A DNA stretch of 64,000 nucleotides from JAAEPI01 sp965212145 (lineage in GTDB: Bacteria > Bacteroidota > Bacteroidia > Cytophagales > Cyclobacteriaceae), in NCBI GenBank assembly GCA_965212145.1, contig CBDBUY010000010.1, positions 186,001-250,000 on the forward strand, written 5' to 3'. A program made the position numbers and the translations under genes. The notes beneath the pieces were generated by a model, which ran no database searches, had not been told where the DNA came from, and saw nothing but the letters and a program-made list of their open reading frames with translations. Below are positions 46,333-54,998 of this stretch, piece by piece. Each line of letters starts with the position of its first letter. Position 1 is the stretch's first letter.

Positions 46333-48249
46333 TTAAGCTTCAGTTTGGGTTAACCAAAGCGTGGCGTATGGTTCCAACACAAGCTGTCCATTTTCAGCAA
46401 TCATGGATTCTTCCGATAATTTATCCATGAATGCCTCTCTGGGATCAAACCCAAAAGGCGTTAATAAGTGTGTATTCAATATTTCCAAACTATCGTTAAG
46501 ATTAGAAATTATTAAGGTGTGCGAGGCACCCAATGACCGAATGTAACCTAGTAGATGCTCCGACTGGAGGTCTGCGATAATTCGATTATTAAGAGCGGCC
46601 ATTTCCGGACTTGATTTGCGTAGTGATATCATTCTCTTCAAACCCTGAAATACTCTGGCCTCCGGCTTCTCACTCTTTTTGATTTTTTCCAATTTGGCCC
46701 AGTCCATTTTCGGACGATGTAGCCACCGACTATCGTCGGCTTTTGCAGGATCATCACAGTACGAATAATCATTTAAAGTCGCCAATTCATCGCCGGCATA
46801 CAACATCGGAATTCCACCATACGTCAAAATAAAACTGTGAAGCATCAAAATGCGCCGAATGGCAAATTCAATGTTCCTTTCGTCCTTTTCTTCCAAGGCC
46901 TTTTCCAAACCAGCCAGAGAGGCCAAACTTCCTGCAATCCTGGCATCACCGGTTTTTTCATTTTCCATGAAAGGCATGCCTTTCGCGAAAGACCATGGAT
47001 GCCGTCCTATTAGAAAATCAGTCAGGAACCTTCGGTGTGAGGCCGGATCATAACCGGACCACCTGGCATGCTGATCATCATAACCTAACCCAATGTCGTC
47101 GTGGCATCTCGCGTAATTCAGCCATGTAGCACCAAAAGGTTTCTGTGGAATGTTATTCAGAGTGGTAAGAAGGAGTCGATTGTTTTTGGTGGCGATGGCG
47201 TCCCATAAAGTGACCATGAAAGTAGCATTGTAAGCCATTTCACACTCATCACCATCACCGAAATACTTGATTATCTCATGAGGTGCAACAATCGCTTCCG
47301 CTAGAAAAAGCGTACCGGGCGCGACGATATTCATGCATGATTTCATGGTTTTTATGATCAAATGAGCCTCATCCAAGTTCTGACTATCCGTTCCCATTTT
47401 TTTCCATAAAAAGGCCAAGGCGTCTAAACGCAAAATATCAATTCCTTGATTTGCGAGGAAGATCATAACGTCTACCATTTCAATGAAAACGTCTGGATTT
47501 GTGTAATTCAAATCCCATTGGTAGTCATTGAAAACGGTCATGACCCATTTATTAACTTCCTCGATGTAAGTGAAATTACCCGGGGACGATTCCGGAAATA
47601 CTTCCGGCAGACTGTGCTCAAACAAGTTGACAATGGTGCGATCCTCTTGGAAATAAAAGTAGTCCTGATATTTCTGATCCCCGGATTTGGCCTTTTTAGC
47701 CCATTCATGCTCATTGGAGGTATGATTCAGGACGAAATCGAGCATCAGTAACTTGTCAGACTGATGAAGCTTTCTGGTAAGTTTATTCAAATCCTTCATC
47801 GAGCCAACGCGATCATCGACCTTCCGATAATCCGAGACAGCATACCCGCCATCGTTATTTTCTTTCGGGGCTTTCAGCAGCGGCATCAGATGCAAAAGAT
47901 TAACCCCTATATCATCCAGATAGGGAATTTTCTTTTCCAGTCCTTTTAGGTCCCCCGCGAACCGATCTGTATACAGCATCATCCCCACCCATTTCTCACT
48001 CAAATACCAATGCGGATCTTTTTCACGCTGTTGATCCAAAGTAAGCAATTCTGAAGAACGGTTTTCAAACCCATTTTCCAGAACCTCAATCAATCTGTCC
48101 AATTGAATTCTGGCCTGACCATTTCGCTCGTAAAGCGCATAGAACTGTTTGATCAACTTGTCTAAATGAGCATCCAAGCGTCTTTTAAAATCAGAATCAA
48201 TCTTCTTCTTGTGCCGTGATTGTTTTATCTTTTGTGCAGGCTGAATCAT
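46333..48249 (-). CDS. Amylosucrase-like GH13 glycosidase
   Basis: About 638 residues from the ATG at 48249; an in-frame TTG at 48297 would add 16. The N-terminal helical region (IDSDFKRRLDAHLDKLIKQF) and overall length match amylosucrases (GH13 subfamily 4), which build alpha-1,4-glucan from sucrose. GH13 motifs: DFVLNHTSN, ILRLDAL with nucleophile D276, LAEAIVAP with acid/base E318, and CHDDIG with D384. YAGDELATLNDYSY follows. Sucrose hydrolase or a related specificity is also possible. No signal peptide, so cytoplasmic. No sugar transporter or fructokinase gene is nearby, so it stands alone. Confidence 0.88.
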   Translation of the reverse strand: MIQPAQKIKQSRHKKKIDSDFKRRLDAHLDKLIKQFYALYERNGQARIQLDRLIEVLENGFENRSSELLTLDQQREKDPHWYLSEKWVGMMLYTDRFAGDLKGLEKKIPYLDDIGVNLLHLMPLLKAPKENNDGGYAVSDYRKVDDRVGSMKDLNKLTRKLHQSDKLLMLDFVLNHTSNEHEWAKKAKSGDQKYQDYFYFQEDRTIVNLFEHSLPEVFPESSPGNFTYIEEVNKWVMTVFNDYQWDLNYTNPDVFIEMVDVMIFLANQGIDILRLDALAFLWKKMGTDSQNLDEAHLIIKTMKSCMNIVAPGTLFLAEAIVAPHEIIKYFGDGDECEMAYNATFMVTLWDAIATKNNRLLLTTLNNIPQKPFGATWLNYARCHDDIGLGYDDQHARWSGYDPASHRRFLTDFLIGRHPWSFAKGMPFMENEKTGDARIAGSLASLAGLEKALEEKDERNIEFAIRRILMLHSFILTYGGIPMLYAGDELATLNDYSYCDDPAKADDSRWLHRPKMDWAKLEKIKKSEKPEARVFQGLKRMISLRKSSPEMAALNNRIIADLQSEHLLGYIRSLGASHTLIISNLNDSLEILNTHLLTPFGFDPREAFMDKLSEESMIAENGQLVLEPYATLWLTQTEA

Positions 48250-48360
48250 GTGGTTTTTTAGTTCCAATCTGAGCAGACAATCCCCAATGATAAACAATCA
48301 AGGCACTTTTTGAAGGAATCAACTTAGTAATTTGGAAATCAAACGTTTGCGGTAAATTCA

Positions 48361-49260
48361 TTGAGCCAATCTTTGCCGATTTTAACCGAAATTTTCAGCT
48401 TGAACTCCAAAAAACATTTTGCTGAGCTTATTCTAGGGATCCTTGTCATGTCTACTTCAGGGGTTTTGGCTAAGATCATCGACCTGCCATCACCAGTCAC
48501 GATATGGATGCGATGCGTCCTGGCTGTAATTCCATTTTGGATTATTTTAAGACTACTGGGTTCAAGGCTTTCTGTGGCCCGTACCCAAAGAGCTCCGGTC
48601 TTACTTTCCGGTGTACTAATGGGCGCACACTGGGTGACTTATTTCTACGCTCTTGCGTATGCTTCAGTGGCTGTTGCCATGCTTTCGCTCTTTGTATATC
48701 CCCTCTTTATTTTGATTTTGGAGCCCATTTTCCTGAAAACGAAATTGATGGTCAGGCATATTCCTCTGGCGCTAATTGCATTTACAGGAGTTTATTTTCT
48801 CGTACCCGAATTTTCCCTTTCAAACGATCAAACGGTGGGGCTACTCTTTGGTATTCTTTCAGCGCTCATTTATTCCTTCAGGAATATCATTGTAAAAATT
48901 CACATAGGGAATATTCCTGGAGAGTCTCTGATGTTTTACCAGGTCCTGATCATGGCCCTGATTTTAGCTCCCGTACTCTTGATTTTTCCGACTGATTTCA
49001 TCAAGGATATATCAGACAATTTTACAGGACTCATGACACTCGCGTTGTTAACCACTGTAATAGGGCACTCGTTGTTTGTGAGAAGTTTTGGATATTTCTC
49101 GGCCACCACCGTGAGCTTAGTTAGCAATGTAACTCCGCTTTTCGGGATTCTATTGGCATGGATTTTCCTTGGAGAAATTCCTACCGGCAATGTGATTCTT
49201 GGCGGGTCGCTAATACTCGGAACTATACTTGGCGAAGGGTACTACTTCACTCGAAAGTGA
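48361..49260 (+). CDS. EamA-family (DMT superfamily) transporter
   Basis: 299 residues with about ten membrane helices in two EamA repeats. The first has GILVMSTSGVLAKIID and MGAHWVTYFYALAYASVAVAML. The second has LFGILSALIYSFRNIIVK and SLVSNVTPLFGILLAWIFLGE. It is a likely metabolite exporter with unknown substrate. The start is a TTG at 48361; the first in-frame ATG falls inside the first helix, so TTG or a nearby alternative start is needed. It is followed after 31 bases by the DUF1295 gene. Confidence 0.88.
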   Translation: MSQSLPILTEIFSLNSKKHFAELILGILVMSTSGVLAKIIDLPSPVTIWMRCVLAVIPFWIILRLLGSRLSVARTQRAPVLLSGVLMGAHWVTYFYALAYASVAVAMLSLFVYPLFILILEPIFLKTKLMVRHIPLALIAFTGVYFLVPEFSLSNDQTVGLLFGILSALIYSFRNIIVKIHIGNIPGESLMFYQVLIMALILAPVLLIFPTDFIKDISDNFTGLMTLALLTTVIGHSLFVRSFGYFSATTVSLVSNVTPLFGILLAWIFLGEIPTGNVILGGSLILGTILGEGYYFTRK

Positions 49261-49291
49261 TGGAACTTAGTGAAAACCGATAGGGTTCTAG

Positions 49292-50056
49292 ATGATCATG
49301 AATTTCGAATTTCTACTTGTTCCGTTGATTATTTCACTGGGCCTCAATTGGCTGATGTTTATTCCGGCCTACATATTCAAGACAGACAAGCTAACCGACA
49401 TCTCTTACAGCCTAACTTTCTTGATAGTGGCCAGCTCTGGTTTGTATATGAGTGGCCAGCAACCAGTGCACTTTGTGGCGTTTGCGATGGTGGCCATCTG
49501 GGCAGTAAGGCTTGGAGGTTACCTGTTCTATCGAATTCACAAAATGGGACATGATTCTCGTTTTGATGAAATGCGTAGTTCCATTCCAAGATTTCTAGGG
49601 TTTTGGACTCTTCAGGGAATTACCGTAGCTGTCGTTTCAGTGCCTTTTCTGCTGATTTTCAACTCGACGACTTCAGACCTCACCTGGATTCACTGTTTAG
49701 GTTTTATCATCTTTATCCTCGGTCTAGGTATTGAATCTATTGCAGATGCCCAGAAGTTCAAATTCAAAATAAACGGCAATAAAAAATGGGTCAGTAACGG
49801 CCTCTGGAAAAAAATTCGACATCCAAATTATCTTGGAGAAATTCTGGTATGGATTGGGATTTGGGCATTTAGTTTAGGTAGCTTGACAATCATTGATGGC
49901 GCTATTGCCACAGTTAGCCCCGTTTTCATTTTCATCCTCCTGCGATATGTGAGTGGTATTCCACTTTTGGAAGAGTCACACGACAAGAAATGGGGAGATA
50001 TAGCTGAGTATCAGGCATACAAAAAAAGAACCGGATTGCTGTTGCCAAAAATCTGA
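49292..50056 (+). CDS. DUF1295 / steroid 5-alpha-reductase-like membrane protein
   Basis: 254 residues with about six membrane helices. The C-terminal half carries the NADPH/SAM-type region of the steroid reductase/isoprenylcysteine methyltransferase superfamily: NGLWKKIRHPNYLGEILVW and SGIPLLEESHDKKWGDIAEYQAY. This matches DUF1295 (COG3752). The substrate is unknown, probably a lipid. The ATG is at 49292; a second ATG lies two codons later. It is on the same strand as the EamA gene and may share its transcript. Confidence 0.88.
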   Translation: MIMNFEFLLVPLIISLGLNWLMFIPAYIFKTDKLTDISYSLTFLIVASSGLYMSGQQPVHFVAFAMVAIWAVRLGGYLFYRIHKMGHDSRFDEMRSSIPRFLGFWTLQGITVAVVSVPFLLIFNSTTSDLTWIHCLGFIIFILGLGIESIADAQKFKFKINGNKKWVSNGLWKKIRHPNYLGEILVWIGIWAFSLGSLTIIDGAIATVSPVFIFILLRYVSGIPLLEESHDKKWGDIAEYQAYKKRTGLLLPKI

Positions 50057-50118
50057 ATGGCTTCTGGTCAAACACTCAATAAATAGTACTATTTTGGTGT
50101 TCTGAATCACCACTCCTA

Positions 50119-50865
50119 ATGCAAGTAAATACCATCTCGGAGGTTGTAAGCCTCTCAAAATCCGAGAAGTTAAGCTCTGACTTTGAAGAATTTCGCATCA
50201 AAGTTCTGACAAACCTAGCCTCTGAAATGGCGGTGGATTTTGTAGCATATTGGTATTGTGATGAAGCTGAAAACAAGTTCACATGTCTGGACAAAGTTGA
50301 TCGAAAAGGTCATCACAGCCGCCCATTGACCTCTGTGAAGGAGGAGCAATTTCTGCGGCTAAAAAAACGATTCCGAACCCAGGAAATTTTACTCTTTAGG
50401 AAGATATCTGAAGTGGAGAATTTGGAATTTTGCAGAGAAATTCTAACACCTGAAGCTCAGGCATTGATGTGTCTGCCGCTATATGTTTCTGATAAAATTC
50501 ATGGCTTTGTGTGTGCGGTCACCAGTAGAAAAAGGGTCTGGGATATCGAAGATCAGCACGTAATGCTTTCTTCGGGTCTATTGATTAAGCAAAGTTACCT
50601 TGAGCATTTCAGAGATGACTTTGCATCCATTTCCCACCCAGAAAGTCAGGCTATCCTATCCAATAGGCAGATCGCTGATTTGGTATTCTACACCGTGCAT
50701 AATTTGAGACACCCAGCTACCAACCTGATGTCGCTCATTGATATTTTGAATGACATTAATAATCATCAGGAAACTCATGATGAAATTCTGGATCTGATGA
50801 AGCTAGAGGCTATGAAACTTGATGAGGTGATAAAAATTATGATCGCTAAACTGGATGACAAATGA
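50119..50865 (+). CDS. GAF-like sensor with a lone histidine-kinase dimerisation (H-box) segment
   Basis: 248 residues. Residues about 20-170 look like a GAF domain (VDFVAYWYCDEAENKF, ALMCLPLYVSDKIHGFVCAV). Residues about 183-240 contain an H-box, VHNLRHPATNLMSLIDIL, with the candidate phospho-histidine at 194. The protein then stops: there is no ATPase domain. Its TGA overlaps the ATG of the full kinase gene next door (ATGA at 50862). It could form a mixed four-helix bundle with that kinase, be phosphorylated in trans, or act as a non-catalytic regulator. Assignment is from pattern only. Confidence 0.7.
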   Translation: MQVNTISEVVSLSKSEKLSSDFEEFRIKVLTNLASEMAVDFVAYWYCDEAENKFTCLDKVDRKGHHSRPLTSVKEEQFLRLKKRFRTQEILLFRKISEVENLEFCREILTPEAQALMCLPLYVSDKIHGFVCAVTSRKRVWDIEDQHVMLSSGLLIKQSYLEHFRDDFASISHPESQAILSNRQIADLVFYTVHNLRHPATNLMSLIDILNDINNHQETHDEILDLMKLEAMKLDEVIKIMIAKLDDK

Positions 50866-52379
50866 GCAAAACCAAAGTTCGCGACACCATTCTAAAGCGC
50901 AGCAGCGTCATTATTTTCTTCCTGGTAATCTTAGGCGCCATCAGTTTAATCAGGATTGCCCTTACGCATGAAGACATTGAGGATATCGCAGAGATTGATC
51001 TACCGCTGATAGACGTACTGACTAGAATTGAGACCAACCAGCTTGAGCAGTCAATTAACTTGGAACGAGCCATTCGATATGCCCAGGACACTAATCTGGA
51101 AATCGGTCATTCCAATTTCATCAATTCGGATAGTACTTTTAGGTACTTGGCCAAAGTAGTGGACGAAGATTTGTTAGACGCCCAACAGGCCGTGAAACGA
51201 GCAATTGCGGGTACCAATGAAGAGAACCATCAAATTAAGTTGGATGCACTCTTACTCTCTCTAAAAAAACTGGAAATCGACCACACGAAGTTCGAGGAAC
51301 ATGCTTTTGAGGTGCTTGATTTATTAGAAGAGGGACATATTAAAGAAGCAATAATTGCTTCGGAACGAGTAGAAAGGGAAGAAGACGAATTCAACAAACG
51401 GGTGGCCAATGTTCTCGTGCGTCATGAGAGGTTCACTGAAGCCTTGGTGAAAATCGTGGAGAAAGAAGAGGTCCTTTCTATGCGCTGGATTGTTGTCCTC
51501 ACCCTTTTCTTCGTGATCACCGGACTCATTTTGGCTTATATGTACAGCTTCAAAATTTGGCAACCATTGGATGATATTCGCGAAGGGGCCGTCGAGTTGG
51601 GGCAAGGCAAACTGAATACTCGACTCAGAGTGAGGGGGTCCTCCATGACCGAAGAGATAATAGATGCTTTCAACAAAATGGCCGATAAGCTGCAACATTC
51701 AAAAAGAGAGATTGACAAATTCGTGGACTTCACCTATCGAACTTCGCATGATTTAAAAGCACCAGTTTCTAACCTCAACTCATTACTTGAAATGCTACAA
51801 CCCGGTATGAGTGAAGCTAACCAGGAAGCCATAATTAATCGATCAAAAGAAGCACTCAAACAATTAAATGATCGCATTGATGGTATCGCCAAGGTGAATA
51901 ACCTTCGAGATAAAATTGATTTGGAAAAAGAACATCTCGATTTTGAAAATGAGCTTGAAGAAATCAAGCAATCATTGATTATCCAGATAAAAGACAGCAA
52001 AGCCATTTTCAAGACCAATTTTAGTGTACCCTCTATTGATTATCCTAAGGCACACTTGCATAGTATCCTTCAAAATCTCATTACAAATTCTATTAAGTAC
52101 AAAGACCCTTCGCGACCGTTGGTCATTGAAGTCAAGACGTACACCAAGAACGAAGAGACTTTTCTTCAATACAAAGACACTGGTCTCGGCTTTGACTCGG
52201 TCAAGCACCAGGATCGGATTTTCAAAGCGTTCGAAAGACTCCACACCCACAAGCCAGGTAACGGACTAGGCCTATATATTGTCAAAACGATCATCGACAT
52301 TCACAAGGGAGCTATTAAAGTCAAAAGCGAACCTAAAAAAGGGACAATATTCTTGCTCAGATTGAACGCTGCACAATAA
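50862..52379 (+). CDS. Membrane sensor histidine kinase (HAMP-HisKA-HATPase)
   Basis: 505 residues. Two membrane helices (about 12-31 and 207-228) bracket a mostly helical periplasmic sensor of about 175 residues, of the four-helix-bundle type seen in chemoreceptors. A HAMP domain (about 229-280, WQPLDDIREGAVELGQGKL) follows. The HisKA segment YRTSHDLKAPVSNL carries H296. The ATPase domain has an N-box (QNLITNSIKYK), G1 (DTGLGFD) and G2 (GNGLGLYIVK). No response regulator is adjacent. The gene is coupled by a 4-base overlap to the GAF/H-box gene. Confidence 0.93.
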   Translation: MSKTKVRDTILKRSSVIIFFLVILGAISLIRIALTHEDIEDIAEIDLPLIDVLTRIETNQLEQSINLERAIRYAQDTNLEIGHSNFINSDSTFRYLAKVVDEDLLDAQQAVKRAIAGTNEENHQIKLDALLLSLKKLEIDHTKFEEHAFEVLDLLEEGHIKEAIIASERVEREEDEFNKRVANVLVRHERFTEALVKIVEKEEVLSMRWIVVLTLFFVITGLILAYMYSFKIWQPLDDIREGAVELGQGKLNTRLRVRGSSMTEEIIDAFNKMADKLQHSKREIDKFVDFTYRTSHDLKAPVSNLNSLLEMLQPGMSEANQEAIINRSKEALKQLNDRIDGIAKVNNLRDKIDLEKEHLDFENELEEIKQSLIIQIKDSKAIFKTNFSVPSIDYPKAHLHSILQNLITNSIKYKDPSRPLVIEVKTYTKNEETFLQYKDTGLGFDSVKHQDRIFKAFERLHTHKPGNGLGLYIVKTIIDIHKGAIKVKSEPKKGTIFLLRLNAAQ

Positions 52380-52455
52380 ACCACGCTGGATTTTGCATTT
52401 GCAATCATGAAATTCAGATCAGGGATAAATTAAGCACAAGCGAAATACCAATGAT

Positions 52456-52463
52456 TATATTTG
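52456..52463 (+). promoter_or_regulatory. Candidate -7 element of fbaA
   Basis: TATATTTG matches the Bacteroidota -7 consensus TAnnTTTG exactly and ends 31 bases before the fbaA ATG, leaving a short leader. No clear TTTG -33 partner lies at 17-23 bases upstream. Confidence 0.4.
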
Positions 52464-52494
52464 CGGTCTATTTCAAACCTCAAAAGAAAGACAC

Positions 52495-53559
52495 ATGAAA
52501 TTCAGACCAGGAGTCATCACAGGACAAGAAGTAACCGATGTACTGAACTACGCCAACGAAAAGGATTTCGCCCTACCTGCGGTGAATGTAATTGGCACTA
52601 ACTCTGTCAATGCGGTCATTGAAACCGCCAAAGAATTAAACTCACCAGTGATTGTCCAGTTCTCGAATGGAGGTGCCTCCTTCTTTGCTGGAAAAGGCCT
52701 GGGCAATGATGGTCAGATCGGTTCTATTGCCGGTGGTATTTCAGGAGCAAAGCACGTTCATGCCATGGCCGAAGCATACGGCGTGACGGTAATCCTTCAC
52801 ACCGACCATGCCGCTAAGAAATTGCTTCCATGGATTGATGGATTGATGGATGCCAACGAGAAGTACTTTGAGCAAACAGGAAAGCCTCTTTACTCTTCGC
52901 ACATGTTGGATCTCTCTGAGGAGCCAATTGAAGAGAACATGGACATCTCTGTGAAGTACTTCGAAAGAATGGCCAAAATGGGCATGACACTGGAGATCGA
53001 GCTTGGAGTGACCGGTGGTGAAGAAGATGGTGTGGACAACACCGACGTGGACAACTCATTGCTATACACTCAGCCTGAGGAAGTAGAGTACGCTTACACT
53101 CGATTGAAAAAAGTAAGTGACAATTTCACTGTGGCTGCTGCATTCGGTAACGTGCACGGTGTTTACAAGCCAGGCAATGTGAAGTTGACTCCTAGAATTT
53201 TGAAAAATTCTCAGGATTATATTCAGCATAAACACAATACCGGAACCAACCCCGTGAACTTCGTTTTCCACGGTGGATCAGGTTCTTCTCAAGAAGAAAT
53301 CAGGGAGGCAATCGGATATGGTGCTGTGAAAATGAATATCGACACAGATCTCCAGTGGGCGACTTGGGACGGTATTAAGAATTACTACAAGGCCAATGAA
53401 GGCTACCTTCAAGCTCAGATTGGGAATCCTGATGGAGCGGATAAGCCAAATAAAAAGTTCTACGATCCAAGAGTTTGGCTAAGAGAAGGCGAGAAAACGA
53501 TGATCGCCAGATTGAAGCAAGCGTTCGAAGATTTGAACTGCATCAATAGAAACGCATAA
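52495..53559 (+). CDS. fbaA: Class II fructose-bisphosphate aldolase
   Basis: 354 residues, matching the long type A class II aldolases. It splits fructose-1,6-bisphosphate in glycolysis and runs in reverse in gluconeogenesis. Zinc and catalytic motifs are present: VILHTDHAAKK (catalytic Asp and zinc His), VFHGGSGSSQEEI (zinc His and phosphate loop) and MNIDTDLQWATW. The ATG is at 52495. A strong intrinsic terminator follows 15 bases after the stop, so it is a single-gene unit. Confidence 0.97.
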   Translation: MKFRPGVITGQEVTDVLNYANEKDFALPAVNVIGTNSVNAVIETAKELNSPVIVQFSNGGASFFAGKGLGNDGQIGSIAGGISGAKHVHAMAEAYGVTVILHTDHAAKKLLPWIDGLMDANEKYFEQTGKPLYSSHMLDLSEEPIEENMDISVKYFERMAKMGMTLEIELGVTGGEEDGVDNTDVDNSLLYTQPEEVEYAYTRLKKVSDNFTVAAAFGNVHGVYKPGNVKLTPRILKNSQDYIQHKHNTGTNPVNFVFHGGSGSSQEEIREAIGYGAVKMNIDTDLQWATWDGIKNYYKANEGYLQAQIGNPDGADKPNKKFYDPRVWLREGEKTMIARLKQAFEDLNCINRNA

Positions 53560-53573
53560 AACAACTTGAATTC

Positions 53574-53614
53574 TGATGCGATCCGGCTTACCAGCCGGAT
53601 CGCATCATTTTTTT
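53574..53614 (+). terminator. Rho-independent terminator of fbaA
   Basis: A perfect 15-base stem (TGATGCGATCCGGCT paired with AGCCGGATCGCATCA) with a TACC loop is followed by seven T. It lies just after fbaA and ends 14 bases before the next start codon at 53629, so that gene needs its own promoter or read-through. Confidence 0.92.
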
Positions 53615-53628
53615 AACCCCACCCAAAA

Positions 53629-54517
53629 ATGAAAAACATCTCAGTTATAGGCTCAGGCACCATGGGCAATGGAATCGCCCATGTTTTCGCACAGTCAGGC
53701 TTCAAAGTTTCCCTCATCGATGTAGGACACGACATTCTGGAAAAAGCCATGACGACCATCGGCAACAACCTCGATCGTCAGGTCAAAAAGGAAAAAATTA
53801 CCGAGGATGACAAAAAAGCCACTCTTGACCGCATCACAACATTTACATCTATGGAAATAGGTGTGAAAAATGCCGATTTGGTCATTGAGGCTGCCACTGA
53901 GAATTTCAAAATCAAATCGCAGATTTTTGAGAACATGGATGCGCATTCTCCTAAAGGCGCCATTCTTGCGACCAATACCTCATCCATCTCGATAACCAAG
54001 ATTGCAGCCAAGACCAAACGTCCGGAGAAAGTGATCGGGATGCACTTTATGAATCCCGTGCCAGTCATGAAATTGGTGGAAGTCATTCGAGGATATGCCA
54101 CCTCTGACGAAACGACCAACACGGTCATGGAGATGAGCAAGAAACTTGGCAAAATCCCAACAGAGGTCAATGATTATCCAGGATTTGTGTCCAACCGCAT
54201 CCTGATGCCCATGATCAACGAAGCGATCATCTCGCTGCATGAAGGAGTAGCGGGAGTAGAAGAGATAGACACGGTGATGAAGCTTGGTATGGCCCACCCA
54301 ATGGGGGCCGCTACAGCTGGCCGATTTCATCGGACTGGACGTGTGTCTGTCCATTTTGAATGTGATGTACGAAGGATTCGGCAATCCGAAATATGCTCCT
54401 TGTCCATTGCTGGTCAACATGGTGACGGCTGGATACCTTGGTGCCAAGTCGGGAGAAGGTTTTTACAAGTACACGCCAGGAAGTAAGGATTTAGTGGTGA
54501 GTGAGGTGTTTAAATAG
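53629..54517 (+). pseudogene. 3-hydroxybutyryl-CoA dehydrogenase with a +1 frameshift
   Basis: From the ATG at 53629 the frame codes a Rossmann NAD site (GSGTMGNGIAHVFAQSG), ATNTSSISITKIA, HFMNPVPVMKLVEVI and NDYPGFVSNRILMPMINEA. At residue 225 (MG) it loses homology and runs to a false stop at 54486. The correct end, PLQLADFIGLDVCLSIL to GAKSGEGFYKYTPGS and VFK, continues in the next frame to TAG at 54515-54517. Removing one G from the five-G run at 54303-54307 gives a 295-residue protein, the normal family length. The enzyme oxidises 3-hydroxyacyl-CoA. Either a sequence error or a recent mutation; the rest looks intact. Confidence 0.9.
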
Positions 54518-54583
54518 ACCCTGAAACAGGATCAGGGCACTAAATACAAATAGATGTTCATGCTGAACTTGTTTCAGCATCTA
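54516..54583. repeat. Left REP-like inverted hairpin pair
   Basis: Two related palindromes in opposite orientation, 16 bases apart. Unit A (54516-54540) has CCCTGA...TCAGGG. Unit B (54557-54583) has ATGCTGAA-cttgt-TTCAGCAT. Unit B is unit A inverted, with changed but still paired stem bases. Unit A contains the TAG stop of the 3-hydroxyacyl-CoA dehydrogenase gene; unit B ends three bases before the GIY-YIG stop codon. Confidence 0.85.
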
Positions 54584-54585
54584 AT

Positions 54586-54906
54586 CTAATTTCTCAATAC
54601 CGATCTAATATCCTCTTCATCAAACCAATCCTCGGCCAAATCCTTTAACTCGGGATTGTTCTCTTTGACTAGGTTCCATTTCCAGTCTTTATGCCAATTC
54701 TTTAGATTTTTCTCTCTGATGATCGCCTCTCCAATTGATGGACATTCTTCGAAATGCATGAGATATTTCAGGTTATATCTCGCGCTATGTACTGAACCAA
54801 AACCGGCTTTATGCTCGAGCATTCGCCGCTCAATGTCATTGGTCATACCGACGTAAAGAGAGGTTCTCTTAAAGTTTGAAAGAATATAGACGTATCCTAC
54901 TTTCAT
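54586..54906 (-). CDS. GIY-YIG nuclease-family protein
   Basis: 106 residues, a single GIY-YIG domain. The first motif is GYVYILSN and the second is LYVGMTNDIERRMLEHK (in place of the strict GIY and YIG triplets), followed by FEECPSIGEAIIREKNLKNW with the expected glutamate region. This is the small standalone class (YhbQ/COG2827-like), with nuclease function not proven for most members. It is the only gene between two copies of a paired REP-like hairpin: the stop codon is two bases from the left pair and the ATG is five bases from the right pair. Convergent with the dehydrogenase and tandem with the TPR gene, it looks like an inserted cassette. Confidence 0.88.
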   Translation of the reverse strand: MKVGYVYILSNFKRTSLYVGMTNDIERRMLEHKAGFGSVHSARYNLKYLMHFEECPSIGEAIIREKNLKNWHKDWKWNLVKENNPELKDLAEDWFDEEDIRSVLRN

Positions 54907-54911
54907 GAATT

Positions 54912-54998
54912 AGACCCTGAAACAAGTTCAGGGTGACAATCGAAATATATTGAGGATAACTTGAATAGTTGGTCATACTGAACTTGTTTCAGCATCTA
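54912..54998. repeat. Right REP-like inverted hairpin pair
   Basis: Unit A (54912-54937) is ACCCTGAA-acaag-TTCAGGGT, a perfect eight-base stem. Unit B (54972-54998) is ATACTGAA-cttgt-TTCAGCAT, with one mismatch. The loops are exact reverse complements. The pair is in the same A-then-B order as the left pair. Unit B contains the TAG stop (54996-54998) of the TPR lipoprotein gene. Confidence 0.85.
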
